DNA from: Prevotella sp. UBA3288
GTDB taxonomy: Bacteria; Bacteroidota; Bacteroidia; Bacteroidales; Bacteroidaceae
DNA: 20,807 nt
NCBI GenBank assembly: GCA_002361655.1
Contig: DETM01000059.1
Location: 1 to 20,807 of the forward strand
Direction of reading: 5' to 3'
In this document: in pieces, positions 1 through 7,974 of the stretch
Position numbering within the stretch: position 1 is the stretch's first letter
Layout of the letters: each line of letters starts with the position of its first letter
Notes under the pieces: generated by a model
Database searches by the model: none
The model's input: the letters and a program-made list of their open reading frames with translations, nothing else
What the model was told of the DNA's origin: nothing
Program-made: the position numbers and the translations under genes

Positions 1-21
1 TACCAACTGAGCTACGGGTGC
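1..21 (-). tRNA. tRNA, 5' part only (runs off the left edge)
   Basis: Read on the minus strand, the first 21 bases give a 7-nt acceptor strand GCACCCG, then TA, then the D-arm start GCTCAGTTGGTA. This is the canonical opening of an elongator tRNA with A14 and the GG of the D loop. The anticodon lies outside the window, so the amino acid cannot be assigned. A Bacteroidetes-type promoter lies about 20 bases upstream, which supports a real gene. Confidence 0.85.
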
Positions 22-41
22 ATCTTTTTCTTTTGCGGGTG

Positions 42-73
42 CAAAGGTACAAACTTTTTATGAAACGACCAAA
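42..73 (-). promoter_or_regulatory. Promoter of the tRNA gene (Bacteroidetes sigma type)
   Basis: On the minus strand there is TTTG (70-73), a 20-nt spacer, then TACCTTTG (42-49), which fits the Bacteroidetes TTTG / TAnnTTTG consensus. The -7 box ends about 20 nt before the tRNA 5' end, leaving a short leader of roughly 14 nt. Confidence 0.75.
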
Positions 74-132
74 CTTTTCTTCCACTTTTTTATGTTCGAG
101 GTAAAAGAAAGGGGATAAAAGGAAAAGGACAG

Positions 133-165
133 AAAAAGGCCAGACAGTCGGCAACTGTCTGGCCT
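133..165 (-). terminator. Intrinsic terminator of the glycogen operon
   Basis: A perfect 12-bp stem (137-148 with 154-165) closes a 5-nt loop. On the minus strand it is followed directly by a run of five T. It starts 24 bases after the stop codon of the phosphorylase gene, as expected for a rho-independent terminator. It also insulates the tRNA gene downstream. Confidence 0.9.
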
Positions 166-188
166 AATGAATATTGAAGGGCTGCCTA

Positions 189-2762
189 TTAGTTATTCTG
201 AGGCAGTTCAAGCCACTTCACGTAGCAGAAATCCTGACGGTGAGGCAGGCTCTTGTTCTTGGGGTACATACGGACGGCACTCTTGTACTCGCCGGCCTGG
301 TGAGGAGCGAGCGTTGCCTCGAAGGTATAGTTATTGCCATCCTTGCTGACCAACTTGAGCGGTTCGATGCTGTAGATACGCTCCTCGCCGTTTTTGTCGG
401 TGAAGACATTGATCTTCTCGAGTCCTACGACATCTTCGAGCCCCTGCTCATCGATTACATACTGGAGCGTGTACTTCGTACCGGTCTCAAGACCAGTAGC
501 GGGAATGTCCCACTTGCTTGACACCACGCGAATGCCGTCCCAGCGCTCAGCGACCAGTTCCTTCCAGAGAGCGATGTCCTTAGCCAAACGGTTGTTGTCC
601 TTGGAGATCTCCTTGAATCGCTTAGCCTCCTTGACATAGAACTTGTCGTAGTAGTCGTCGAGTTGACGCTTCATGGTGTAGTGAGGTGCAATCTGTGCGA
701 TAGAGTTCTTGATGACCTTTATCCAGCCTTTCGAGAGTCCTTTCTTGTCCTTATCGTAGTAGAGCGGAATAATCTCGTTTTCAAGAAGCGAGTAAATAGT
801 GGCGGCATCAAGTTGATCCTGGTAGCCCTGATTCTGATAGGTACGCTTCTCAGTGAGTGCCCAACCGGCACCCTCGCGATAGCCTTCGAGCCACCATCCG
901 TCTTTCACGGAGAGGTTGACGACACCGTTCATCTCGGCCTTCTCGCCCGATGTGCCAGAAGCCTCGAGAGGACGCGTAGGCGTATTCATCCAAATGTCGA
1001 CACCCGACACGAGGCGACGTGCAAGCAGGAAGTCGTAATCCTCGAGGAAGATAATCTTACCGAGGAATTCAGGACGCTGCGAAATCTCAAAGATTCGTTT
1101 GATGAGCCCTTGTCCTGCTCCGTCGGCGGGGTGAGCCTTACCAGCGAAGAGGAAGATGACGGGATGCTCGGGATCGTTGACAATCTTTGAGAGTCGGGCC
1201 TCATCGGTGAAGAGCAGGTGTGCACGCTTATAGGTGGCGAAACGACGGCAGAAGCCGATGACGAGGGCGTTGGGATTCATCTTTTCTAACAGGCTGACCA
1301 CACGCGAGGGGTCACCCTGGTTCTTCAGCCATGTCTCGCGGAACTGCTCCTTAATATAGTCGAAGAGTTTCTTCTTCAGGGCCATTCGCGTCTCCCACAC
1401 TTCCTCGTCGGGCACCTTGTAGATAGCCTCCCAAATCTTTTGGTTAGACTGGTCGAACATGAAGTTCTCGTCGAAATATTTCTCATAGACCTTACGCCAC
1501 TCGGTAGCGGCCCATGTGGGGAAGTGTACGCCATTGGTGACGAAGCCCACATGATTCTCCTCGGGATAGTAGCCTTTCCAAATGTCAGCGAACATCTTCT
1601 GGCTGACCCATCCGTGGAGTTTCGACACGCCATTGACCTCCTGACAGGTATTGCAGGCGAAGGTAGACATGCAGAACTTCTCGTTGTGGTCGTCAGGATT
1701 GGTACGGCCCATGCCAATGAACTCGTCCCATGTGATGCCCAGTTTCTGGGGATAGCCACCCATGTACTTACCAAAGAGGCCCTCGTCGAAGTAGTCGTGA
1801 CCGGCAGGCACTGGTGTGTGGACGGTATAGAGACCGCTGGCACGCACCAACTCCATGGCCTGGTTGAAAGTCAGTCCTTCGTCGATATAGTCACACAGGC
1901 GCTGCAGATTGCAGAGAGCGGCGTGTCCTTCGTTGCAGTGATAGATATCCTTCTTGATGCCCAGTTTCTTCAGTGTGAGCACGCCACCGATGCCGAGCAG
2001 TATCTCCTGCTTCAGACGGTTCTCCCAGTCGCCGCCATAGAGTGAGTGGGTGATGGGCCGGTCGAATTCCGAGTTCATCTCGTTGTCGGTATCGAGGAGA
2101 TAGAGTTTGATACGGCCCACGTTGACACGCCAGATGTAGGCATGTACGGTGTAGTTCATATAGGGCACGTCGACAACCAGCGGCTGTCCGTTCTCGTCGA
2201 GTTGACGCTCTATGGGCAGTGAGGTGAAGTTCTGAGCCTCATAGTTGGCAATCTGCTGTCCGTCGATGCTTAGCGACTGTGTGAAGTAGCCAAAGCGATA
2301 GAGGAAGCCAATGGCGCACATATCGACATTAGAGTCGGAAGCCTCTTTCAGATAGTCGCCGGCAAGCATGCCCAGACCGCCGGAGTAGATTTTCAGGGCA
2401 GAGTGCATGCCATACTCCATAGAGAAGTAGGCCACAGAGGGACGCTTGCTGTCGGGCTTGACGTCAATGTAGGCACGGTAGAGTTCGTAGACGGCCTTGA
2501 TGCGCTTCATCAGAGCCTTGTCCTTGACGATGGCTTCCTTGCGGTCGAAGGTGAGCCGTTCGAGCAGCATCACAGGGTTGTGCTTCACGTCATGATAGAG
2601 GTCGGGGTCGAGGTCGCGGAACAAGTCGCGGGCCTCATAGTTCCATACCCACCAGAGGTTGTGTGCAATCTCATCGAGGCACTTCAGTTCCTCAGGAAGA
2701 CGATTTTTGACTGTCAACTCCTTCCAAAGAGGAGCGTTCACGTAGTCTGCTTTAATTTTCAT
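189..2762 (-). CDS. glgP: Alpha-glucan (glycogen/maltodextrin) phosphorylase, short-form GT35
   Basis: 857 aa, cytoplasmic. The family splits alpha-1,4-glucan with phosphate to release glucose-1-phosphate, using pyridoxal phosphate. The N-terminal ~125 residues (with HNLWWVWN near 34-41) match the DUF3417-type cap of the short bacterial/archaeal alpha-glucan phosphorylases rather than the E. coli GlgP/MalP form. Landmarks are NEGHAAL (277-283), HTPVPAGHD (315-323), RRFATYKRA (506-514) and EASGTSGEK (600-608), where Lys608 is the expected PLP lysine. The C-terminal ~120 residues look like an extra beta-rich appendage. The ATG lies 13 nt after the stop of the glycogen synthase gene, so the two are probably one operon for making and mobilising glycogen. 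There is no Shine-Dalgarno, as is normal in this phylum. Confidence 0.93.
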   Translation of the reverse strand: MKIKADYVNAPLWKELTVKNRLPEELKCLDEIAHNLWWVWNYEARDLFRDLDPDLYHDVKHNPVMLLERLTFDRKEAIVKDKALMKRIKAVYELYRAYIDVKPDSKRPSVAYFSMEYGMHSALKIYSGGLGMLAGDYLKEASDSNVDMCAIGFLYRFGYFTQSLSIDGQQIANYEAQNFTSLPIERQLDENGQPLVVDVPYMNYTVHAYIWRVNVGRIKLYLLDTDNEMNSEFDRPITHSLYGGDWENRLKQEILLGIGGVLTLKKLGIKKDIYHCNEGHAALCNLQRLCDYIDEGLTFNQAMELVRASGLYTVHTPVPAGHDYFDEGLFGKYMGGYPQKLGITWDEFIGMGRTNPDDHNEKFCMSTFACNTCQEVNGVSKLHGWVSQKMFADIWKGYYPEENHVGFVTNGVHFPTWAATEWRKVYEKYFDENFMFDQSNQKIWEAIYKVPDEEVWETRMALKKKLFDYIKEQFRETWLKNQGDPSRVVSLLEKMNPNALVIGFCRRFATYKRAHLLFTDEARLSKIVNDPEHPVIFLFAGKAHPADGAGQGLIKRIFEISQRPEFLGKIIFLEDYDFLLARRLVSGVDIWMNTPTRPLEASGTSGEKAEMNGVVNLSVKDGWWLEGYREGAGWALTEKRTYQNQGYQDQLDAATIYSLLENEIIPLYYDKDKKGLSKGWIKVIKNSIAQIAPHYTMKRQLDDYYDKFYVKEAKRFKEISKDNNRLAKDIALWKELVAERWDGIRVVSSKWDIPATGLETGTKYTLQYVIDEQGLEDVVGLEKINVFTDKNGEERIYSIEPLKLVSKDGNNYTFEATLAPHQAGEYKSAVRMYPKNKSLPHRQDFCYVKWLELPQNN

Positions 2763-2775
2763 ACTTGTATCACGT

Positions 2776-4473
2776 TTATTTAACTAATGATTCTGATTCC
2801 TTTTCTTGATTTGCTTGGTTCATACGGGCCTCGGCTCGCTGAAGGGCAATGTCGTAGGCCTCGTAGTAGTACTTTATGAACTCTTTCCAAAGAGCCTTTT
2901 TCGAAAGTGCCTCGGCCTGTTTGCGGCAGGCGTCCGTCTGCGCCTTGGTCATGGTGGAGAAGTCGGAGACGGTGTCTTTAATGTAGTCGGCCACTTCAGA
3001 ATAGTTGTAATCCGTACGATGTATGACCTTGACACCATCAGTCAGTTCACCAGCATGTCCGAACACCTTGTTGGCCCAAAGGCCGAATCCGGCCAGGTCG
3101 GTGGTGATGCAAGGCACCTTGAAGGCGACAGCCTCTAGCGGTGTATATCCCCAGGGCTCGTAGTACGACGGATAGATGCACAGATCATTGCCCAGCACCA
3201 CATCGTAATAGGTCAGATTGAGGATGCCGTCCTTGCCGTCGAGATAGCACGGCAGGAATATCACCTTGACATTATCTTCGTGGCGGTTGTGCATATCGTA
3301 GAACTTCATCATGTTGAGCACATTGTCGTGCCCCATGTTGTGCAGCCAGTGAGTGACCTGTGGCACTTCCAGCGGTGTGTCGAAGGGCAGCCCGCTTTCC
3401 AGGCGCTCCTGCAAATCCTTACGAGGCTCGCCTACCCAGCCAGGCACGACGATGAATGCGAGCACCTTCTTCTTCAACTGGCGGTCGCGCAGCAAACGAT
3501 TCATGGCCTCCACAAAGACATCGATGCCCTTGTTGCGGAACTCATATCGCCCCGACGTGGAAACGATGACCGTATCGTCGCCCAAGTCCTCGCCCAGCAG
3601 GGCGTTAGCCACCTGAAGCATCTTCTGGCGGGCTTGTTTGCGCTTCTTGGCGAAGGCGGAAGCCTTGGGCACGAAACTGTTGTCGAAGCCGTTGGGTAGC
3701 ACCACGTCTACCTCTTTGTCAAGCAACTCCTTGCACTCATTGGCAGTGATGTCGCTCACGGTGGTGAAGCAGTCCACATAATGAGCCGTCTGTTTCTCAA
3801 TAGAATGCTTGCTCTGCATATTCAGTTCCCTGGCCATCTGATCGCCGTTGTAGGCAAACAGGTAGTCGTAAAGGGGCTTCTGATTGCCGGCTATCGAACG
3901 TCCGATGCTGGTGGCATGGGTAGTGAAGACAGTGCCGACCTGCGGCAGCCTATTGTTGATGTAAAGGGCTCCCAGTCCACACATCCACTCATTGGCGTGA
4001 TAGACGACCTTTTTTGACTTATCGATGAGGTGCTTGTAGAAACTCTCTACCACAAGTCCAGCGGCATAGGAGAACATCGAAGCCTCGTCGTAGTCGCCAT
4101 AGGCATGGAGCGAGTCCACCTGGTATTTCTCCCAAAGCCACCCGTAGATTTCGTTTTTCTTCTCGAAGAAGGGCTTAAAGTCAACCAGTATGGCGATAGG
4201 CTCGCCAGGAATAGTCCACCGCCCTACCCTCACGTTGATGCCTTCTTCATGCGCCATCCACTGCCACTCGGCAAAATGGCTCTTCTCTTCACGAAAATAA
4301 GGGCTCTCGCTCTCTTTCCAGAAATCAGGACCGATGAAGATGATTCTATCCTGATAATTCTCCTGCAAAGTCTTTGCGCGTGTTGAAAGAACGGTGTAGA
4401 TACCGCCTACTTTATTACAAACCTCCCAACTCGACTCAAAGATATAATCTGGAGTTAACTGCTTTTTACTCAT
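2776..4473 (-). CDS. Glycogen synthase, GT3 (eukaryotic-like) family
   Basis: 565 aa, cytoplasmic. Transfers glucose from a nucleotide sugar to the non-reducing end of an alpha-1,4-glucan. The signatures are those of GT3, the animal/fungal glycogen synthase family, not GT5 Glg[14 protein letters not shown] (21-33), HANEW (159-163), FTTHAT (183-188), [12 protein letters not shown] (307-318) and [15 protein letters not shown] (434-448). The last contains the retaining-enzyme E-X7-E pair, Glu439 and Glu447. GT3 enzymes generally use UDP-glucose, so the donor here is probably UDP-glucose; that is family inference. It is the first gene of the operon, with the phosphorylase 13 nt downstream. A TATCTTTG box lies about 23 nt upstream of the ATG. 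The regulatory N- and C-terminal extensions of animal enzymes are absent, so control by phosphorylation is not expected. Confidence 0.92.
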   Translation of the reverse strand: MSKKQLTPDYIFESSWEVCNKVGGIYTVLSTRAKTLQENYQDRIIFIGPDFWKESESPYFREEKSHFAEWQWMAHEEGINVRVGRWTIPGEPIAILVDFKPFFEKKNEIYGWLWEKYQVDSLHAYGDYDEASMFSYAAGLVVESFYKHLIDKSKKVVYHANEWMCGLGALYINNRLPQVGTVFTTHATSIGRSIAGNQKPLYDYLFAYNGDQMARELNMQSKHSIEKQTAHYVDCFTTVSDITANECKELLDKEVDVVLPNGFDNSFVPKASAFAKKRKQARQKMLQVANALLGEDLGDDTVIVSTSGRYEFRNKGIDVFVEAMNRLLRDRQLKKKVLAFIVVPGWVGEPRKDLQERLESGLPFDTPLEVPQVTHWLHNMGHDNVLNMMKFYDMHNRHEDNVKVIFLPCYLDGKDGILNLTYYDVVLGNDLCIYPSYYEPWGYTPLEAVAFKVPCITTDLAGFGLWANKVFGHAGELTDGVKVIHRTDYNYSEVADYIKDTVSDFSTMTKAQTDACRKQAEALSKKALWKEFIKYYYEAYDIALQRAEARMNQANQEKESESLVK

Positions 4474-4495
4474 TGTATCTGTTTATAAACGGCTG

Positions 4496-4503
4496 CAAAG
4501 ATA
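4496..4503 (-). promoter_or_regulatory. -7 box of the glycogen operon promoter
   Basis: The minus strand reads TATCTTTG, a full match to TAnnTTTG, about 23 nt upstream of the glycogen synthase ATG. No clear TTTG is found at the usual distance upstream, so only the -7 element is called. Confidence 0.6.
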
Positions 4504-4578
4504 CTTAATTTATTTTAAAATCCACCATGTTTCACCAATCTTTTTTCCCAATAAGACAATTTATTGATTTATATTTGG

Positions 4579-4586
4579 TATCTTTG
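4579..4586 (+). promoter_or_regulatory. -7 box of the promoter for the small secreted protein
   Basis: TATCTTTG sits 17 nt before the ATG at 4604, divergent from the glycogen promoter. An ATG at 4596 is followed almost at once by an in-frame TGA, so 4604 is the usable start. No convincing -33 element is visible. Confidence 0.6.
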
Positions 4587-4603
4587 CCTGCAAAAATGAA
4601 AAG

Positions 4604-5029
4604 ATGAGACTCTTTATCCTGACGAATTTATTGGTGGCGCTATCCATGGCTGTTCATGCACAAAGAGAGTTGGCGCCATTCCGCGCGTACCTTTATAATA
4701 GTGAATACCAAGTCTTCATGCGCATCAACTTCCATCAGCAGGACATCATCATTCCCGGGCATGACATCCTGGGACCGCAGCCGGGCTATCTGGGCAAGGA
4801 CAAATACACGTTTTGCTGGCCTGTTATCACAGCCGTCGTCGATGGCGACAAAGCCCACATCCAAATGGTCAACGACTACGGCAGCGAGGATCTCGAGGCC
4901 GTACTCACGCGCGAGAATGACAGTATCTACACCCTTCGCCAAGTGAAAGGCTCGACACTCAAGTTGCCGGAAGGGGGCAAATGGCAAAAGATACCTCGCA
5001 CCATAACATTAAAAAGGGAGAACAAATAG
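4604..5029 (+). CDS. Small secreted protein of unknown function
   Basis: 141 aa. I do not recognise the family. The N-terminus (MRLFILTNLLVALSMAVHAQ) is a clear signal peptide with a likely signal peptidase I cut after VHA, and there is no lipobox Cys. The mature part of about 120 residues is polar, with aromatic residues and alternating hydrophobic positions that suggest a beta-rich fold. It has only one Cys and no transmembrane segment, so it is probably periplasmic or exported. It has its own promoter, a stop codon inside the loop of the downstream terminator, and no co-transcribed partner. A role with the neighbouring glycosidase is possible, but nothing in the sequence shows it. Confidence 0.75.
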   Translation: MRLFILTNLLVALSMAVHAQRELAPFRAYLYNSEYQVFMRINFHQQDIIIPGHDILGPQPGYLGKDKYTFCWPVITAVVDGDKAHIQMVNDYGSEDLEAVLTRENDSIYTLRQVKGSTLKLPEGGKWQKIPRTITLKRENK

Positions 5030-5046
5030 TTCTCCCTCCCCTTTTT
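5011..5046. terminator. Bidirectional terminator between convergent genes
   Basis: A 9-bp stem (5015-5023 with 5029-5037) closes a 5-nt loop. It is flanked by five A on the left (5011-5015) and CCCC then five T on the right (5042-5046), so each strand has a U-tract after the hairpin. It serves the plus-strand secreted protein gene and the minus-strand GH43 gene. The TAG stop at 5027-5029 lies within the hairpin. Confidence 0.8.
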
Positions 5047-5054
5047 ACTCATGA

Positions 5055-6746
5055 CTATTTCGTCACGCGGAACCAGTCGACATCTATCCAACCTCGGACC
5101 TTCTTACCGGCAGGCTCGGCAGCCATCAGTCCAATCTTGGCACCGATCCACTTTCCCTGGCGCATCGTGAAAGCATCGCCCACATCTGTGAACTTTTTGC
5201 CATCGACGGAATAGGCGAAACGTACGGAAGCCTCGTGCTTGTTAGTGCCGTCGGCGTTTTTGCCACCTATGTACATGACGTGCAGACGCAGGAAGATATC
5301 GCAGTGGATGGCAGGCTGATAGGCGACCTTGTCCTTGTAGGTTGGCTTCAGGGTAGCCAGCGGCTTGACAGTCTCGGGTTTGCCCTTATCGGCATTCTTG
5401 CAGGTGATCTGCTGAAGTTCGAACTGGTCGCCGACGCGCCGGAGCACAAGCGACGAATAGTCCATGCCCATCACGATGATGCCTCCATACTGTCCTTCAT
5501 CTTTTGCAGAGAGGCGCAGTTTGGTGGTTGCTGTAAAGTTATCTGCCGGTGTCTTCTGAAGCAACAGGTTGCCTGTCTCCCAGAGGTTCTTGAAGTCTTC
5601 ACTCTGCTTGTGGCAGAACAGGCGGAAGACGCCATTGGGCGTAGGCATACCGAAAGTCTGCTGGTAGTTGGCGTGCCACTGCCATTGCTTGCCCAGTGTG
5701 ACGGTATTAAACTCATCACTCTCCACCGGGTTCTGCACAGGACAGGCCTGTCCGACATTGGGCTTCCGATAAGTCAGCACGGGCTCACCACAATAGTTTT
5801 TCACATTGGTACCCATCGTGGGCCAGTTGTCCGTCCAGTTGACAGGCTCCAGCCATACTACACGGCCATAGGCTTCCTTATCCTGAAAATGCAGGAACCA
5901 GTCCTCACCGCTCTTCAGATGTATCCAGCCACCTTGGTGAGGGCCGTTAATCCCCGTCTTGCCCTCGTCGAGCACCACTTTCCATTCATAGGGGCCATAG
6001 GGTGACTTAGATCGCATGGCCAACTGATGGCCAATGGGCACGCCACCGGCTGGACACATGATCCAGTACCACTCGCCGCGCTTGTAGAACTTCGGACCCT
6101 CTGCCGTACGGTTGGGCGTTCCATTGCCGTCGAAGACGATTACAGGCTGACCAATCTGCCGCATACCGTCGGCCGACATCTCACGCACAGTCAATACGGA
6201 GTTGAACTGGCATCGCGAGTTTGCCCATCCGTTAACCAGGTAGCAACGTCCGTCGTCGTCCCAGAGCGGTGTAGTGTCGATCATGCCTTTGCCCTCGATG
6301 ACGCATTGAGGCTCTGTCCATTGGCCGGCAGGATCTTTGGCCGTAACCACAAAAACGCCGAGATCCGGATCGCCCCAATATATATAATAGGTTTGATTGT
6401 ACTCATTATAGCGGATACTGGGTGCCCAGACGCCATTGCCATGCTGCGGCTGGTTGTAGCGGTCTACTGGTGGCAGCACCCGGATGGCGTGGTTAATGAT
6501 TTCCCAGTTCACCAGGTCCTTCGAGTGCAGAATAGGCAATCCGGGAATACAGTTGAACGACGAAGCCGTCAAATAGAAATCCTCGCCAGAAGCACCTACA
6601 CAGACATCTGGGTCGCTGTAGTCAGCATTGATTACAGGGTTCGTGTAGGTGCCGTCGCCATTGTCTGGGGACCACACCTCTGAGCGATACTGTGCACTTG
6701 CCATCAGGGGCATGGCAACAGCCGCGAGTAGAATAAGTTTCTTCAT
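5055..6746 (-). CDS. Secreted GH43 glycoside hydrolase (beta-xylosidase / arabinofuranosidase type)
   Basis: 563 aa. The signal peptide (MKKLILLAAVAMPLMASAQ) suggests cleavage after ASA and a periplasmic or surface location. Residues ~33-320 form a GH43 five-bladed propeller: the catalytic base is Asp45 in YSDPDVC, the probable pKa-modulating residue is Asp126 in YIYWGD after GVWAPS, and the acid is Glu216 in TAEGPKFY. Residues ~340-563 resemble the concanavalin-like C-terminal domain common in GH43 beta-xylosidases, which shapes the active-site pocket. Expected substrates are xylo-oligosaccharides or arabinosides; the exact specificity cannot be read from motifs. Its ATG overlaps the stop of the ATP-grasp gene by 4 nt (ATGA), so it depends on that gene's promoter. 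No SusC/SusD pair is adjacent. Confidence 0.9.
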   Translation of the reverse strand: MKKLILLAAVAMPLMASAQYRSEVWSPDNGDGTYTNPVINADYSDPDVCVGASGEDFYLTASSFNCIPGLPILHSKDLVNWEIINHAIRVLPPVDRYNQPQHGNGVWAPSIRYNEYNQTYYIYWGDPDLGVFVVTAKDPAGQWTEPQCVIEGKGMIDTTPLWDDDGRCYLVNGWANSRCQFNSVLTVREMSADGMRQIGQPVIVFDGNGTPNRTAEGPKFYKRGEWYWIMCPAGGVPIGHQLAMRSKSPYGPYEWKVVLDEGKTGINGPHQGGWIHLKSGEDWFLHFQDKEAYGRVVWLEPVNWTDNWPTMGTNVKNYCGEPVLTYRKPNVGQACPVQNPVESDEFNTVTLGKQWQWHANYQQTFGMPTPNGVFRLFCHKQSEDFKNLWETGNLLLQKTPADNFTATTKLRLSAKDEGQYGGIIVMGMDYSSLVLRRVGDQFELQQITCKNADKGKPETVKPLATLKPTYKDKVAYQPAIHCDIFLRLHVMYIGGKNADGTNKHEASVRFAYSVDGKKFTDVGDAFTMRQGKWIGAKIGLMAAEPAGKKVRGWIDVDWFRVTK

Positions 6747-7840
6747 AGTCGTTGTATCTTTAGTTTGTAGATGTTGTCAGCATAATCGACACGCATCACC
6801 CGCAGGATATCATCGTCGTCGGGCGATAGCGCAAGAGCCACATGTCCCATCGTACGGCGCAGGTTGATCTCAACACAGGGATGGAGCAAGAATTGAGGGT
6901 CGCCGGTCGTAGAGTGCGAAGCACAAACCATCATATCTATGCCAAATGGGCCTACGTATTTTCCTTTGAACACAGAGGCAAAGATTTCGCAAACTTTCGT
7001 TTTAATATTATCAAGTAATTCAATTGGTATATAACGACTTATCATCAAATGCTTCGCATGCTCTGTAGCCAAGATATTGCCCGTATAAGCCCCATTGGCC
7101 GTATGAAACAGCGAAAGTCCCAGATAACGGACATCACCTTCGGCTCTCGCCTCGAACTCCATGCCGAAATCCTTCACTTTGTCGTAATAGGGCTCGGCCA
7201 TCACTGCGCCTTGAGAAGCCAACATGTTGCGCAGCCACCCTTGCACATGAGATGAACCGATGGTGTCAGACTTCACGAATCGCAACCCACGACCACTTGA
7301 CGACCAGGGTGCTTTGAGCACCAGATGGCCATAATGTCGAACCAGTTGGCCAACAGCATCTGCCGTAGTACACTCAAAAGCCTCACCGACAGTTCCTGCT
7401 TGCTGCAACAGAGGCAGCAGGCCGGCCGCCGTACGGCGATGGGACAACTGGCGAATCACGCCCAACTGATTGTCAGTAGGCAGCACATTGGCGTCAATGC
7501 CAAGCCGCTTCAATCGAGCCTTCAAGGCCAAGTCCCACCCCCAAGCGTCCACAGAGCGAGTTTGCACGGTGCAAACACCCGGTTTGCACGGCGCAAACTG
7601 GCAGTTTGCAACGTGCAAACTTAAGCCCAGCAGTCTTGTGGCTGTCGAGACAGTCTTGTGAAACATACATTCAGCCAGTGCCACGTCGTCGACCAGCACC
7701 AGGTCACCCTTTTCTGCCCACAGTGCGGGCAGGAACCCCAGGTCATGGCGCAGTTGCCTGCCTGCATGTGGAGCCGTGAAATTCGACAGATTGGCTGCCA
7801 GGGCGATATCGTGCTCAGGGTTAAAGATTCGTAGCGTCAT
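6743..7840 (-). CDS. ATP-grasp-like protein of unknown substrate
   Basis: 365 aa from the ATG at 7840. An in-frame TTG at 7870 would add 10 residues but lies inside the TAACTTTG promoter box, so it is rejected. The protein has ATP-grasp features: LVLKAPWSSSGRG (173-185) for nucleotide binding with Lys176, AEPYYDKVKDFGMEF (215-229), and GPFGID (297-302) plus CVEINLRRTMGH (322-333), whose Glu324/Asn326 match the metal-binding E-x-N of this fold. Such enzymes join a carboxylate to an amine or thiol using ATP. Which acceptor is used here is unknown; I recall similar proteins in Bacteroidales only as hypotheticals. Residues ~74-94 (Cys-rich, LHVANCQFAPCKPG) are encoded by a palindromic repeat array and look like an insertion. 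The gene is first in a pair with the GH43 gene. Confidence 0.8.
   Translation of the reverse strand: MTLRIFNPEHDIALAANLSNFTAPHAGRQLRHDLGFLPALWAEKGDLVLVDDVALAECMFHKTVSTATRLLGLSLHVANCQFAPCKPGVCTVQTRSVDAWGWDLALKARLKRLGIDANVLPTDNQLGVIRQLSHRRTAAGLLPLLQQAGTVGEAFECTTADAVGQLVRHYGHLVLKAPWSSSGRGLRFVKSDTIGSSHVQGWLRNMLASQGAVMAEPYYDKVKDFGMEFEARAEGDVRYLGLSLFHTANGAYTGNILATEHAKHLMISRYIPIELLDNIKTKVCEIFASVFKGKYVGPFGIDMMVCASHSTTGDPQFLLHPCVEINLRRTMGHVALALSPDDDDILRVMRVDYADNIYKLKIQRL
7560..7620. repeat. Three 17-bp palindromes with a 22-bp period inside the ATP-grasp gene
   Basis: The units are 7560-7576, 7582-7598 and 7604-7620, each close to GTTTGCAC-n-GTGCAAAC. The first has perfect 8-bp arms around one central base; the other two have one arm mismatch each. 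Spacers are 5 nt and differ in sequence. Three 22-bp periods make 66 bp (22 codons), so the array keeps the reading frame. A 10-nt direct repeat, CAGTCTTGTG, lies just beside it (7631-7640 and 7651-7660). Confidence 0.85.
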
Positions 7841-7867
7841 TATCTTCTTCGTTTCGCTTTCCGTCTG

Positions 7868-7900
7868 CAAAGTTACGAAATAATCGGGACATAAGCCAAA
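7868..7900 (-). promoter_or_regulatory. Promoter of the ATP-grasp / GH43 transcript
   Basis: On the minus strand there is TTTG (7897-7900), a 21-nt spacer, then TAACTTTG (7868-7875). The last three bases of the box form the TTG that could be mistaken for a start codon. Transcription should begin about 7 nt further on, leaving roughly a 20-nt leader before the ATG at 7840. Confidence 0.75.
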
Positions 7901-7914
7901 TTTTAAGACAAAAA

Positions 7915-7946
7915 TTTGTGGATGTGAAAATTAATGAGTAACTTTG
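7915..7946 (+). promoter_or_regulatory. Promoter of hppA
   Basis: TTTG (7915-7918), a 20-nt spacer, then TAACTTTG (7939-7946), 28 nt before the ATG. It is back to back with the promoter of the ATP-grasp gene: the two -33 elements are only 14 nt apart, so the polymerases may interfere with each other. Confidence 0.75.
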
Positions 7947-7974
7947 CAGCAATTTAAGAAACAAACTCAGACAC

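Noticed and set aside
1..188. Integration site or mobile element beside the tRNA
   Set aside because: Only the tRNA 5' end is visible, and there is no integrase or matching repeat. The spacer holds just a promoter and a terminator.
1440..2045. 201-aa plus-strand ORF opposite the phosphorylase gene
   Set aside because: It is a mirror frame of a strongly conserved coding gene and has no family-like motifs or promoter of its own.
5235..6683. Two long plus-strand ORFs (256 and 218 aa) opposite the GH43 gene
   Set aside because: Catalytic GH43 motifs lie on the minus strand through the whole region. The plus frames are antisense shadows.
7560..7620. CRISPR-like array
   Set aside because: Repeat units are 17 bp with 5-nt spacers, all inside a coding frame. 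Spacers are far too short and no cas genes are present.
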